Source of the DNA: Hodarchaeum sp048939265
Lineage (GTDB): Archaea; Asgardarchaeota; Heimdallarchaeia; Hodarchaeales; Hodarchaeaceae
Reading direction: 5' to 3'
Assembly: GCA_048939265.1 (NCBI GenBank)
Contig: JBHLPQ010000085.1
Span: forward strand, 1-15,397
Length of the DNA stretch: 15,397 nt
Under the pieces are notes generated by a model, which had not been told where the DNA came from, searched no databases, and saw nothing but the letters and a program-made list of their open reading frames with translations. Shown here piece after piece: positions 6,839 through 14,570 of this stretch. The stretch's first letter is position 1. Every line of letters begins with the position of its first letter. A program made the position numbers and the translations under genes.

Positions 6839-8101
6839 TTATTGTCTCTTAAGTTTTCGACGATGTATACATATTCTAATTGTGAATGAGAAAATTACGC
6901 CAATAATTAGGAAGAAATCAAAACTAATGGAATTTTCTGATGGTAAGATCTGAGAATTTCCGAAAACGACCTTAATGGTACTTGTTCCTAATTCCAAATT
7001 CCCTAGATTAACTGTTAAGTTCGTTGGTTGCCAGAATTTTTCAAAAGTATGGTTCCCAACGTGTATTAACTCATTATCTAAGTATATAGCATAATTTTCA
7101 GTTATTTTTCTGTTTGAACGAAAATTGTACCATGTTTGCCATGTAACGATTAGATTTTCCTCTATATACTTGATATCTGGATTTAAGCTTAGAATCGGAT
7201 CGAATCGAAAACGATCAACGTGATAAATACGATACGTAGTATCTTCTCTATTTGGAAAGTTCATCTCCCACACAATATGACCAGCTTCATTCACTTCAAC
7301 TACTCTAGCGCCTAGGTTCGTATTCGGATGGCTGTTCATACCAAATGTACCTAAACGGTTACCATTTGGTAATCTATCAGCATCACAAACACAGGCACTG
7401 TAATATTCCCTTGGAGCAACCCATTCCCAGGATTCATTAGCAGTCATAGTTGTTTCATTAATGGTGATCTCAAGAATGCGGGAACGAGCCATTATTCTGC
7501 CCGTTTTATTATGAAAATTATTATCAAGCAAAATGAAAGTGTTCTCGGTTATTTTCTCTAAAGCATGGGCATGATAGAAGAGGGCCTCTTTCTGTTTTCC
7601 ATGTAGATCAAAGAGAGTAAAATTTCCATATTCTCCTAGTCCCCAGATTACTTCCCCAGTATTATGATCAATTTTGTAAAAAGTGTTAGGATTGCGGGGA
7701 TTATAATAGAAAACATCTTCTTCAGTATCGTAAAAGATACTATTTGAATGTGTCATGTCAGCAATTCCATCATCCAAATCTTGGAAAGGACACCATTGCG
7801 ATGGAGGTATGAATGAACGTGTATCTAATGACCAAACAAGTTTTCCCGTTTTTGTATATTCATCGATTGTATCATACATATATTCTTGTCCATCTATCTC
7901 AATCCTATATTTTAAGAAGGCAAAGTAAGTGTTATCATTAGGATTCCATTCAAAGTCATGATGTCCAAAAAAGTCTAAAATTTCCACATTGTTGTTGGTG
8001 ATATTCCATAAGACAGCATTAACTTCTTTATTACCAATATCTTTTGCACATAAGACAGTATCGGGAGTGAGAAGTTTAGCGGGATGCTGATAACCTTCCA
8101 C
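6839..8101 (-). CDS. Arylsulfotransferase (ASST)-family beta-propeller, C-terminal part
   Basis: This 420-codon piece starts at a GTG. It carries the features of the arylsulfotransferase-like family, extracytoplasmic propeller proteins whose characterised members move sulfate between phenolic compounds through a histidine. Visible matches are MTHSNS (116-121), YNPRNPNTFYKID..TGEVIWGLG (133-156, an ASST-typical blade), FYHAHALE (175-182), LLDNN (191-195), SRILEI (207-212), WEWVAP (225-230) and RLPNGN (243-248). A histidine-rich set is present, but the sulfohistidine cannot be fixed from sequence alone. Many N-x-S/T sequons and a membrane helix at 395-412 followed by HRRKLKRQ indicate a surface protein anchored by its C-terminus. 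No signal sequence is present in this piece because it is encoded upstream of the TAA. A GGAGGT lies about 10 nt before the GTG, so internal initiation is possible but would lose the signal anchor. Confidence 0.8.
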   Translation of the reverse strand: MEGYQHPAKLLTPDTVLCAKDIGNKEVNAVLWNITNNNVEILDFFGHHDFEWNPNDNTYFAFLKYRIEIDGQEYMYDTIDEYTKTGKLVWSLDTRSFIPPSQWCPFQDLDDGIADMTHSNSIFYDTEEDVFYYNPRNPNTFYKIDHNTGEVIWGLGEYGNFTLFDLHGKQKEALFYHAHALEKITENTFILLDNNFHNKTGRIMARSRILEITINETTMTANESWEWVAPREYYSACVCDADRLPNGNRLGTFGMNSHPNTNLGARVVEVNEAGHIVWEMNFPNREDTTYRIYHVDRFRFDPILSLNPDIKYIEENLIVTWQTWYNFRSNRKITENYAIYLDNELIHVGNHTFEKFWQPTNLTVNLGNLELGTSTIKVVFGNSQILPSENSISFDFFLIIGVIFSFTIRICIHRRKLKRQ

Positions 8102-8152
8102 TTCGGCAATAACCTCCCCTTCCGTACTGACTATAAGCAGTGTTCTCTTTTT

Positions 8153-8509
8153 TTACCCACTAGCTATTGATATTTCAATCAATTCAAATAGGTTATATCC
8201 ACCAAAATAATCTCCTGACGAATTTATATTCATATCCACTTCTTCTAAAATCGGAATCACAGTATCGCTATCTTGGTATTTGAATCTTGTTCTCGATAAT
8301 ATCTTCCTTATATGGAAGTCTTTGATTTTAAGTTGTATTGATTGTGAGTTGAAACCTAGCTCATGCGATTTAAGTGAACTTGGATCAGTAATTGAAAGAT
8401 AAAAAGTAGTATTCATGATTATTAATAAAATAATCAAGATTAAACTTAAATTTCTGATTAAACTATGATTAGAAAATGTGATAGACAATTTTAATCCCTT
8501 AAAAACCAT
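8153..8509 (-). CDS. N-terminal piece of the broken arylsulfotransferase-family gene, with signal anchor
   Basis: The 118-residue open frame starts at ATG 8509 and stops at TAA 8155-8153. Residues 21-40 (LSLILIILLIIMNTTFYLSI) form a hydrophobic signal anchor after a basic stretch. The rest, 41-118, is soluble and ends with SSGDYFGGYNLFELIEISIASG, which resembles the GYxLF entry strand of arylsulfotransferase-family propellers. The reading frame continues past the stop into the larger downstream piece, so this is most likely the 5' part of one gene. An alternative start is the TTG at codon 8, which has AAGGGA six bases before it and would leave the signal anchor intact. Taken alone it matches no family I know. 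Confidence 0.55.
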   Translation of the reverse strand: MVFKGLKLSITFSNHSLIRNLSLILIILLIIMNTTFYLSITDPSSLKSHELGFNSQSIQLKIKDFHIRKILSRTRFKYQDSDTVIPILEEVDMNINSSGDYFGGYNLFELIEISIASG

Positions 8510-8545
8510 AGCTGGTTCATTAATTATCTTTCAAATATTTTTCTA

Positions 8546-8564
8546 TTTTATACACTTTATAAAC
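8546..8564 (-). promoter_or_regulatory. TATA-like promoter of the arylsulfotransferase-family gene
   Basis: The minus strand reads GTTTATAAAGTGTATAAAA, two overlapping TATA-type boxes ending 36 nt before the ATG at 8509. Transcription starting about 25 nt after either box would give a leader of roughly 10-25 nt. The surrounding 8510-8707 gap shows no gene on either strand. Confidence 0.45.
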
Positions 8565-8707
8565 AGTGTTTTCCATAGAAAAGCGCCTTAGGACTTTAAA
8601 CATACTTCATGCGTCAATCATTGTTGATTCTTTATTGTAATTAGATCTAATCGCTATATTTGATGGAAGGCGTATTTTTTTTATAAAATTGGGAGTAAAA
8701 TCTTTGT

Positions 8708-9460
8708 TCATTCTTTTTTTTCTATAGAAGTCTTAGCTATCGTAGAGAAATAGAAAATCATTAATAAAGTGACAAAAGTTCCTGGGATCAGAAGGATATA
8801 CGGATATATAACAACATTAAAAAATATATTAAGCCATAATGGAATCAATAAGAAGAATATAAGACTAATATAAAAGAAAATGGAAGAAAATAGTTGTTTT
8901 AATTTTATTCTAGGTATTTCTTCAAGAAATTCATCTTTCACCTTACTAGATGTTAAAAATAAATTTGTCTGGAATATTGTAAAAGCTTCTTTTTGATAGC
9001 GTGAAAGAGGTATTCGGGCATTCTGGTGCCATCTTTTTTGTTTAATTAACTCCAATCCGATAACTATTCGTAATGATATTACCAAACCTAATATAATACC
9101 AAACAGGTTTGGAATTAGAGGAAAATTTGGCATATCATAAAATCTCATCTGTTGAGAAAGATTATAGAAGTGAAGATAAGAAGCAGCTATGAGAATCACT
9201 CCTTGACTAATGGGAATGGTGATTTCTGGGTGTTTATTGGTATAAAACTCAAGAGTTAGAATTATGGAGCCTGAAATCAGAAATATTGTGACTGGAACCA
9301 AACTTATCTGATCAAGTATTTCAATCAAAATTATCAATAAGATGAATCCTGTAGAAATCCAAAATAATAATTGAATTAATCGCTCAAATTTCGATCGTGC
9401 CCTTACGGACCAAATACCAATTAATTCAGGACTCAGGGGGGAATTCGTTGACGAATTCAT
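8708..9460 (-). CDS. Polytopic membrane protein, last gene of the MoxR-DUF58 operon
   Basis: This 250-residue protein has about six or seven hydrophobic segments, near 28-49, 54-72, 82-100, 116-138, 190-213 and 216-242. A charged cytoplasmic-looking loop lies between about 140 and 188. The N-terminus is polar and Ser/Asn-rich without a signal peptide, and the C-terminus ends in charged residues. I do not recognise the family. The ATG shares its A with the last base of the DUF58 gene's stop (TAATG), so the two are translationally coupled. It is the terminal gene of the seven-gene operon. Genes for extra membrane proteins beside MoxR and DUF58 are common and their roles unknown, so a function in the same membrane complex is inference from context. 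Confidence 0.8.
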   Translation of the reverse strand: MNSSTNSPLSPELIGIWSVRARSKFERLIQLLFWISTGFILLIILIEILDQISLVPVTIFLISGSIILTLEFYTNKHPEITIPISQGVILIAASYLHFYNLSQQMRFYDMPNFPLIPNLFGIILGLVISLRIVIGLELIKQKRWHQNARIPLSRYQKEAFTIFQTNLFLTSSKVKDEFLEEIPRIKLKQLFSSIFFYISLIFFLLIPLWLNIFFNVVIYPYILLIPGTFVTLLMIFYFSTIAKTSIEKKE

Positions 9461-10830
9461 TAGAAATTAACCATCCATTGTGAGAAAGAGGGTTCCTCAT
9501 GACCAAATTCTTGTCTTAACATTAGAAGTAAATTTTGATCCACAGATTCAACTTTGAGATACGTCCCCTGAATCTGTTCTAGGGTCTCACGAATTTTTAT
9601 TTCTCTAATAGAATATTTTCGTGCAACTCTTTCTTTTACAATTTGTATATATTGAAGTTTCTGCAGGGTATTTAAATCTTTGATTGAGTGTGCAGCATGT
9701 ACAACTCCAAACTGGTCTCCACGTAAATCAACAAAGATTATTCTGTGACCGAATTTGGCCAACATAGTGATCGCTTTCATTTTTTCATTTAAAATGCCTT
9801 CAGTATCACTTATTATGATTAGTAATCCACGAGTACCTTTCAAACCAAAGATGAATGGAAGAATAGCTTCAAATCGAGCGCGATTGGGTGAAGCTATTTG
9901 ATTAAATGTAAGTCTTGCTGTTTTTTCGTATAAATGAGGACTTTTAAGTGGTTTCAGGAATTTTTGAGGGCCTTTTTCGTCAAATAAGACAAATCCAAAA
10001 GCATCATTTGTTATTGCAGCCATTTCTGCAAGTTCTAAGAGAGTGGTTAAAGCAAATTCAAGTTTTCTCGAACGCATAGTCCAACTGATATCAACCGCAA
10101 CAAGTATCCTGAAAACTAATTGATCGGTATACTCTTTTGATATCAGTTTACCTTGTTTAGCGCTGGCTTTCCAGTAAATTTTTCGTGGTTCATCACCACG
10201 AATGTATTCACGTAAAGAAAAAAATTCATCACCCTGGCCTTTACGATGGTAAGCATGGTGACCTGTGAGGATATCTCTAACTCGTTTTTTCTGTTGTTTG
10301 TCCAATCGAATGTATGGTCGTGCCGGAATGACACGAATATTAACAGGATTCTCTAGTTCATATGACTGTCGATATAAACCTAGTGGATCTCCACGGTAAA
10401 ATAGGAGAGGAAAGAATTCATAATCTCCTCTCTGAGAGAATGTGAAGATAAAAGAGAATCTACGACTTTCTTTAGGTTTTAAATGGACTGTTTGATGAGT
10501 CCAACCTTGGACTAGTATGATTTCATTTGAATGGCGATTTTCAAACGTCACTGTAAGGGATTTATCTTGGAGATTTTTCACCTGTAATCTACAGTGCAAA
10601 AAACCTCCCAAAGTGACCGTTGATGCTGAAAAAACTCGAAAAGCAGTAAAATTGATGTCTGTAAAGTAATATCGTATTAGTGGAAGAAAATAAAAAATTA
10701 AAGCAAAAGAAGGTAACCATAGGAATGTCAGGCCAAAATTCATGCCTAAAAGGCTGCCAATGAATGCTAAAAGTAAGAGTACTTGACCCTGAGGAGTAAT
10801 TTCTAATCTATGGGTTCGTTGGTTCACCAT
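9460..10830 (-). CDS. DUF58 / von Willebrand factor A-like membrane protein
   Basis: The 456-residue protein has two N-terminal membrane helices (about 16-33 and 34-52), then a beta-rich region (60-170) of the kind found in DUF58 proteins. The DUF58 signature is clear: GQGDEFFSLREYIRGDEPRKIYW (198-220), with the family-typical pattern GxGxxFxxLREYxxGDxxRxIxW. A vWA-like domain follows at about 240-400. It has DISWT (247-251), a variant of the metal-binding DxSxS, and a second acidic site SDTEG (341-345). Such domains usually bind Mg2+ and mediate protein contacts. It lies 13 nt after the MoxR gene with GAGGT near its ATG. MoxR ATPases and DUF58 proteins are established neighbours and presumed partners in membrane or envelope protein maturation. 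No frameshift or missing core residue is seen. Confidence 0.93.
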   Translation of the reverse strand: MVNQRTHRLEITPQGQVLLLLAFIGSLLGMNFGLTFLWLPSFALIFYFLPLIRYYFTDINFTAFRVFSASTVTLGGFLHCRLQVKNLQDKSLTVTFENRHSNEIILVQGWTHQTVHLKPKESRRFSFIFTFSQRGDYEFFPLLFYRGDPLGLYRQSYELENPVNIRVIPARPYIRLDKQQKKRVRDILTGHHAYHRKGQGDEFFSLREYIRGDEPRKIYWKASAKQGKLISKEYTDQLVFRILVAVDISWTMRSRKLEFALTTLLELAEMAAITNDAFGFVLFDEKGPQKFLKPLKSPHLYEKTARLTFNQIASPNRARFEAILPFIFGLKGTRGLLIIISDTEGILNEKMKAITMLAKFGHRIIFVDLRGDQFGVVHAAHSIKDLNTLQKLQYIQIVKERVARKYSIREIKIRETLEQIQGTYLKVESVDQNLLLMLRQEFGHEEPSFSQWMVNF

Positions 10831-10843
10831 GTGACCTCAATTA

Positions 10844-11785
10844 TTAAAGAATTACTTCTGTTGATTTTATAATATTATCAACAATTTGAATGACTGGGAT
10901 TCTATCCATCTCTGTTTCTGGAGAAAGAATCAACCTATGATTAATGACTGGAAAAAATAATTGTTTAACATCGTCCGGTTCAACATAATCTCTGCCAGAG
11001 ATAACAGCTTTTGCTTGGGCTATGGTCATTAAGGAGATCGAAGCACGGGGTGAACCACCTAAAGTCAATCCATAGTGTTCTCGGGTTTTCCTCATTAAAT
11101 CGATTATATATTCCATGATTTTGTCAGAAACTAAAACTTCTTGACGAACAAATTGTTGAATTTTTAGGATCAATTCAGAACTAACTAGAGTTTGAACTGG
11201 GAGGAGATCTTGCTTTTGCTTTAGCTGTAACATGTTAATCTCCGAGTCCTTCTTAGGATAAGAAATTAATTGACGAATAAGAAATCGATCTAATTGTGCT
11301 TCTGGAAGGAGGTAAACGCCAGCTTGTTCAATAGGATTTTGAGTGGCAATGACTAGAAATGGTTCAGGCAACTTATATGTGGTTCCTTCATGGCTCACTT
11401 GCCTCTCTTGCATTGCCTCCAATAATGCTGATTGGGTCTTTGGAGGGGCCCGGCTAATTTCATCACATAATATGATATTTGAGAACACAGGTCCCTTGAT
11501 GAATGAGAACTCTTGAGTCTTCATATTGAAAACAGAAACCCCAGTTATATCTCCAGGCATAAGGTCAGGAGTAAATTGGATGCGTTTAAACTCCAACCCC
11601 AGTATTTCTGCAAGGGAATACGCAATCATTGATTTTGCAATACCTGGAACACCTTCAAGTAGAACGTGGCCATTTGCAAAAAAACTTGCGAGGATGTTCT
11701 GAACAGCATAATCTAATCCAACAACTCGATGATGAATTTCTTCTATTATTTCGCTAACAATAGTTCTAATCTCATTAGGATCCAT
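10844..11785 (-). CDS. moxR: MoxR-family AAA+ ATPase
   Basis: This 313-residue protein is a full-length MoxR ATPase. Visible elements are Walker A GVPGIAKS (45-52), the conserved FTPDLMPGDITG (71-82), Walker B ILCDE (105-109) followed by the MoxR signature RAPPKTQSALLEAMQE (112-127), and sensor 1 in ATQNP (147-151). Then come EQAGVYLLPEAQLDRF (153-168) with the arginine finger R167, and sensor 2 GGSPRAS (243-249). All catalytic residues are present. MoxR proteins are cytoplasmic ATP-driven chaperones that act with vWA-domain partners, and the next gene encodes one. The ATG at 11785 overlaps the end of the DUF4350 gene by 11 nt and has GGAAG nine bases upstream. The symbol denotes the family, not a proven orthologue. 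Confidence 0.96.
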   Translation of the reverse strand: MDPNEIRTIVSEIIEEIHHRVVGLDYAVQNILASFFANGHVLLEGVPGIAKSMIAYSLAEILGLEFKRIQFTPDLMPGDITGVSVFNMKTQEFSFIKGPVFSNIILCDEISRAPPKTQSALLEAMQERQVSHEGTTYKLPEPFLVIATQNPIEQAGVYLLPEAQLDRFLIRQLISYPKKDSEINMLQLKQKQDLLPVQTLVSSELILKIQQFVRQEVLVSDKIMEYIIDLMRKTREHYGLTLGGSPRASISLMTIAQAKAVISGRDYVEPDDVKQLFFPVINHRLILSPETEMDRIPVIQIVDNIIKSTEVIL

Positions 11786-13022
11786 TTTTTCTTTCTTCCG
11801 TAGAATATTTTTTCAGTTCTTTAATTAAATTGCCAGACATCTTCACGTCTATATATCGGTACCTCAAATAATTCTCATATTTAACCTTCATCTCTGGAGA
11901 TATGTCCGAAGATTGTTGTAATTCATCTGCTAACATAACCCGATAGAGATCTGATACTACACTTCGTTTTGTCAGGCGAGCTAATTCGTTTTCTTCCTCT
12001 GATTGTAAAAAAACAGGTACAGGTTTTATATCCTCCTGATGTTGAAGAGAATTACGAAAATTACCAGCCACTTCGTTAATTTGTTCACTCCTTCTCATTG
12101 CGATAATTCCCCCAAGTATAATCACTGAAACAATAGCTATCAATGGTGAATGGAAAATACTCATTATGATTACACTAAATGTGCCAATAGCTGCTTTCCC
12201 AGTTGGAGGGATCCACAATTTCCGGCTTTCGTCAAAAAGTACTGTTTTATCACCATCTGAAAATAGATAGAAAAGAAGTTTTGATAACCATTCTTGGTTG
12301 TCTTTCTGGATGATCATGTCATTTGTAGGGAATGCAGAGTCCCCAATAACAATAAAATTTCCCCCTAGATTAGTAAAAGTGAGGATTCCTCCAAGATAAC
12401 ATTCTTCATCAACAGATTCATTAGTTCGATAGAATTTACCATCATGATTTTGATCTTCCCATACACGGCCCTTGGTAGCAAATAATGGATGAAATCTAGT
12501 ATTTTCAAGAGATCTTGTAGCTTGGATCCTAACCGCCTTGTTAAAAATCAATCTATGCGTTGTTGAATCATATTCTGGGAAGCCAATACCAAACTGATCT
12601 ATGATAGGTAAATAAGGATTTTTATCATGAGAATCTTGATCTTGAGCAATTACAGTTCCTCCCATCGATAAACCAAAAGCTGAGGTTAATAAACGAGCAT
12701 AACCATGATCTTCAAAGAGAATAACATCTCCTCCCAGTTCGACAAATTCTCTTAGATAATTACTTTCTTCCGTAAAATACGGTAGATTTCCTCCAACTAT
12801 TATTATTATATCAGGTTCAATCCCTCCTAAAAGTCGTAATGGAATTGTTGTTTCCCTCACCTTTACGTTTTCATTTTCTTCAATCATTGCTTTAAATTTC
12901 GAGAGACCATCCCAATTTTTATTTTCAATGGTAAATGAGGCTGGTTGAATCGGAGGTATCAGTACTATAATAACAACAATGACCAGAATAATGAGTAGGG
13001 TTTCAAGTCTTAGTTTTTTCAT
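11775..13022 (-). CDS. DUF4350-type membrane protein with two helices
   Basis: The 415-residue protein starts with a membrane helix (8-23). An extracytoplasmic domain at about 30-270 follows, in which WDGLSKFKAMIEEN, PDIIIIVGG (70-78), YLREFVELGGDVILFED (89-105) and GGNFIVIGDSAF (220-231) match the DUF4350 / glutamine-amidotransferase-like pattern. No catalytic cysteine triad is evident, so it is probably a binding domain. A second helix at about 282-309 leads to a cytoplasmic tail of 105 residues. DQNHDG (190-195) resembles a calcium-binding loop of the DxNxDG type. The ATG overlaps the TGA of the DUF4129-type gene by 4 nt (ATGA). DUF4350 proteins commonly occur in MoxR-DUF58-DUF4129 clusters, as here; the family name is from motif reading. 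Confidence 0.82.
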   Translation of the reverse strand: MKKLRLETLLIILVIVVIIVLIPPIQPASFTIENKNWDGLSKFKAMIEENENVKVRETTIPLRLLGGIEPDIIIIVGGNLPYFTEESNYLREFVELGGDVILFEDHGYARLLTSAFGLSMGGTVIAQDQDSHDKNPYLPIIDQFGIGFPEYDSTTHRLIFNKAVRIQATRSLENTRFHPLFATKGRVWEDQNHDGKFYRTNESVDEECYLGGILTFTNLGGNFIVIGDSAFPTNDMIIQKDNQEWLSKLLFYLFSDGDKTVLFDESRKLWIPPTGKAAIGTFSVIIMSIFHSPLIAIVSVIILGGIIAMRRSEQINEVAGNFRNSLQHQEDIKPVPVFLQSEEENELARLTKRSVVSDLYRVMLADELQQSSDISPEMKVKYENYLRYRYIDVKMSGNLIKELKKYSTEERKNGS

Positions 13023-13756
13023 TTACCCTCCTCCGGAGGCAAATCTGCTTTCCATTTTAGGACGCTCTCATCTGCGATCATCGATTTAAAGTGTTTTATG
13101 TATTCTTCAAGCTCTTTGTAGGTTGCAGGTTTTAATCCATAAGTAATGCGATAAAATTGTTCAACTGCTGCTAAAAGCGCAATATGATTGAAGTAAGGGA
13201 TTTTTAATAGAGTAAACTCCCTTGGTGTAAGCCAACGTGGTCTTGAAATCTTGGAATATTCCTTCAAGGCTAAATCCAGACGTTCAAATCCTTCTGTAAT
13301 CCCCTGATTAAACCTTCCGTCAAGACATTCTTCTAGAAAAGCAATGATTTCTTCAATTCGTTTTCCAAGGGTTAACCGTCTAATTTCAAGCTCAACATCC
13401 TTTGAAACATCGAGTGCTTTTTCCCCCTCAATATCGTCTTTTTTCCTTTGAATATAAGAAACAATCATGGACAAAATGACAAGGGATATCATAATTCCAA
13501 AAATAATAAAGATTATCGCAATACTAGATCCAGCAAGACCAAGAATGCCACTGATGGCAGGAATATCTATAGAGGGAAATGGAAAATCAAAGAAAAAGGG
13601 GTTAACCTGCGTTGTGGGATCATCTGCTAACGAAACTTCCTCATATTCTTTTTGTTTTTGATATGGTGTATTATTACTCCCAAAACCAATTACAATGTAA
13701 ACACCTCCAATCAGAACCAAGAAGAGTACTAATGTTCCTTTTTTATTGAATTTCAT
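13019..13756 (-). CDS. DUF4129-type membrane protein
   Basis: Numbering here is from the ATG at 13756. A TTG one codon upstream is also possible, but AAGGGGA lies 8 nt before the ATG, so I chose ATG. The 245-residue product has an N-terminal hydrophobic segment (8-25) that may be a signal peptide or anchor. An extracellular linker (26-64) precedes a strong membrane helix (about 70-101). The cytoplasmic C-terminal domain is helical and contains WLTPREFTLLKIP (175-187) and a leucine/alanine-rich helix with VEQFYRITYG (198-207) before PATYKELEEY. This matches the DUF4129 pattern of TPREF-like motif plus terminal helices. DUF4129 proteins are regular companions of MoxR, DUF58 and DUF4350, exactly the neighbours found here. 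Overlaps on both sides (14 nt upstream, 4 nt downstream) show tight operon packing. Confidence 0.78.
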   Translation of the reverse strand: MKFNKKGTLVLFLVLIGGVYIVIGFGSNNTPYQKQKEYEEVSLADDPTTQVNPFFFDFPFPSIDIPAISGILGLAGSSIAIIFIIFGIMISLVILSMIVSYIQRKKDDIEGEKALDVSKDVELEIRRLTLGKRIEEIIAFLEECLDGRFNQGITEGFERLDLALKEYSKISRPRWLTPREFTLLKIPYFNHIALLAAVEQFYRITYGLKPATYKELEEYIKHFKSMIADESVLKWKADLPPEEGK

Positions 13757-14570
13757 CAATTAAATCCCCTTTTTGACTTGAATTTGTTGATTTTTGCCTC
13801 TTCATTTGTAAAATGTAATATGAACAAGTTACTTGGTTCCATTTGTTATCACAAATATTGTCGAAATAGACTCCTTTTTTACTTGATATGGTACAATCGT
13901 TTTGTGGAGACAAGAAACGACAACGAATATGGTCTGGGTCTTGTCTATCAGGTTGTGCGACGAATACTTGAGGAAAAACTGGATTGAAAGTATATTTTTT
14001 ACCAAAATAATATCCAATAATTGCTGGGATGGCCATAAGCATAGAAATAACTAGAATTACTTGGCCAAAAACCACTATTAATAGAAGAATTATGGTAGAA
14101 ATTAATAGGAGCCCAACATAAGGTGAGATTGATCCCACACCAACTAACGAAAAAAGCAAAAAAATAAATATTAACATTACACCTCCAAGGAATATGGGTG
14201 GACTAAATAGGATTGAGCGGTCATGTTGTGGACCGAAAACCAATCCAGTGAGAAAACCTGCAAAAACCCAAGGGATTTCACTAATTAAAAACAAAATGGG
14301 ATTAGTGACTACCAAAAAAATTGGAGATAAAGAAATTATAATTAGTGGGGTCAATATATCTAGTTCTGGTAAACCTGTTACTCCAAGGCCAACAATACCC
14401 ACAATATAGACTGTATCTAGTTTTAACAGTAAGACTAGAAGCTCAAAAAATAGAATGTGACTCGTAAAACCTGTTACTAGTAAAAAAAAACCTGATTTAA
14501 TTTTTGCAGAAGGATCCCCAATTTGTGGTTTGGTTATTCGCCTAAATGGAAGTAATGCACTACGACGCAT
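13743..14570 (-). CDS. Polytopic membrane protein with four-cysteine C-terminal tail
   Basis: The 275-residue protein has about six hydrophobic segments, near 26-49, 54-66, 72-98, 100-114, 125-145 and 150-188. A soluble tail follows from about 190. The tail carries four cysteines at 217, 226, 240 and 249, spaced C-x8-C-x13-C-x8-C. The symmetry suggests two disulfides or a metal site. Which side of the membrane the tail lies on is not clear. The tail ends in a charged Lys/Ser/Gln-rich stretch. I do not recognise a family. The ATG at 14570 has GAGGT eight bases upstream and overlaps the zinc-ribbon gene by 11 nt. The 3' end overlaps the DUF4129-type gene. Position in the operon suggests a membrane component of the same machinery (inference). 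Confidence 0.78.
   Translation of the reverse strand: MRRSALLPFRRITKPQIGDPSAKIKSGFFLLVTGFTSHILFFELLVLLLKLDTVYIVGIVGLGVTGLPELDILTPLIIISLSPIFLVVTNPILFLISEIPWVFAGFLTGLVFGPQHDRSILFSPPIFLGGVMLIFIFLLFSLVGVGSISPYVGLLLISTIILLLIVVFGQVILVISMLMAIPAIIGYYFGKKYTFNPVFPQVFVAQPDRQDPDHIRCRFLSPQNDCTISSKKGVYFDNICDNKWNQVTCSYYILQMKRQKSTNSSQKGDLIDEIQ

Larger units (their letters stand above)
6839..8509 (-). pseudogene. Arylsulfotransferase-family gene broken by an in-frame TAA
   Basis: The two open pieces 8153-8509 and 6839-8101 are in the same frame. The 17 codons between the TAA at 8155-8153 and the GTG at 8101 encode KKRTLLIVSTEGEVIAE, exactly the strand-turn-strand motif expected between the GYNLF element at the end of the first piece and the start of the second. 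Members of this family typically read as a GYxLF element, then a TxLID-like strand, then a GEVVHxW-like strand. The gene would therefore encode about 556 residues: N-terminal signal anchor, beta-propeller and C-terminal membrane helix. A single substitution, for example AAA, CAA or GAA to TAA, explains the break. The stop lies beside a run of seven A bases, but the frame is unchanged, so a simple homopolymer error does not explain it. Confidence 0.65.

Noticed and set aside
8149..8155. Frameshift at the run of seven A bases next to the TAA
   Set aside because: The two halves of the arylsulfotransferase-family gene are in the same frame, so an insertion or deletion of one or two bases would not join them.
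8510..8707. Possible small gene or terminator between the two minus-strand blocks
   Set aside because: No open frame with a ribosome site and no T-run after the last operon gene on the minus strand; only the promoter elements of the downstream gene are convincing.
13448..13661. Plus-strand frames of 60-64 codons inside the DUF4129-type gene
   Set aside because: They lie opposite a well supported gene and have shadow-like composition; no start signal.
14194..14409. 71-codon plus-strand frame
   Set aside because: It lies opposite a membrane segment of the minus-strand gene and is explained as its shadow.
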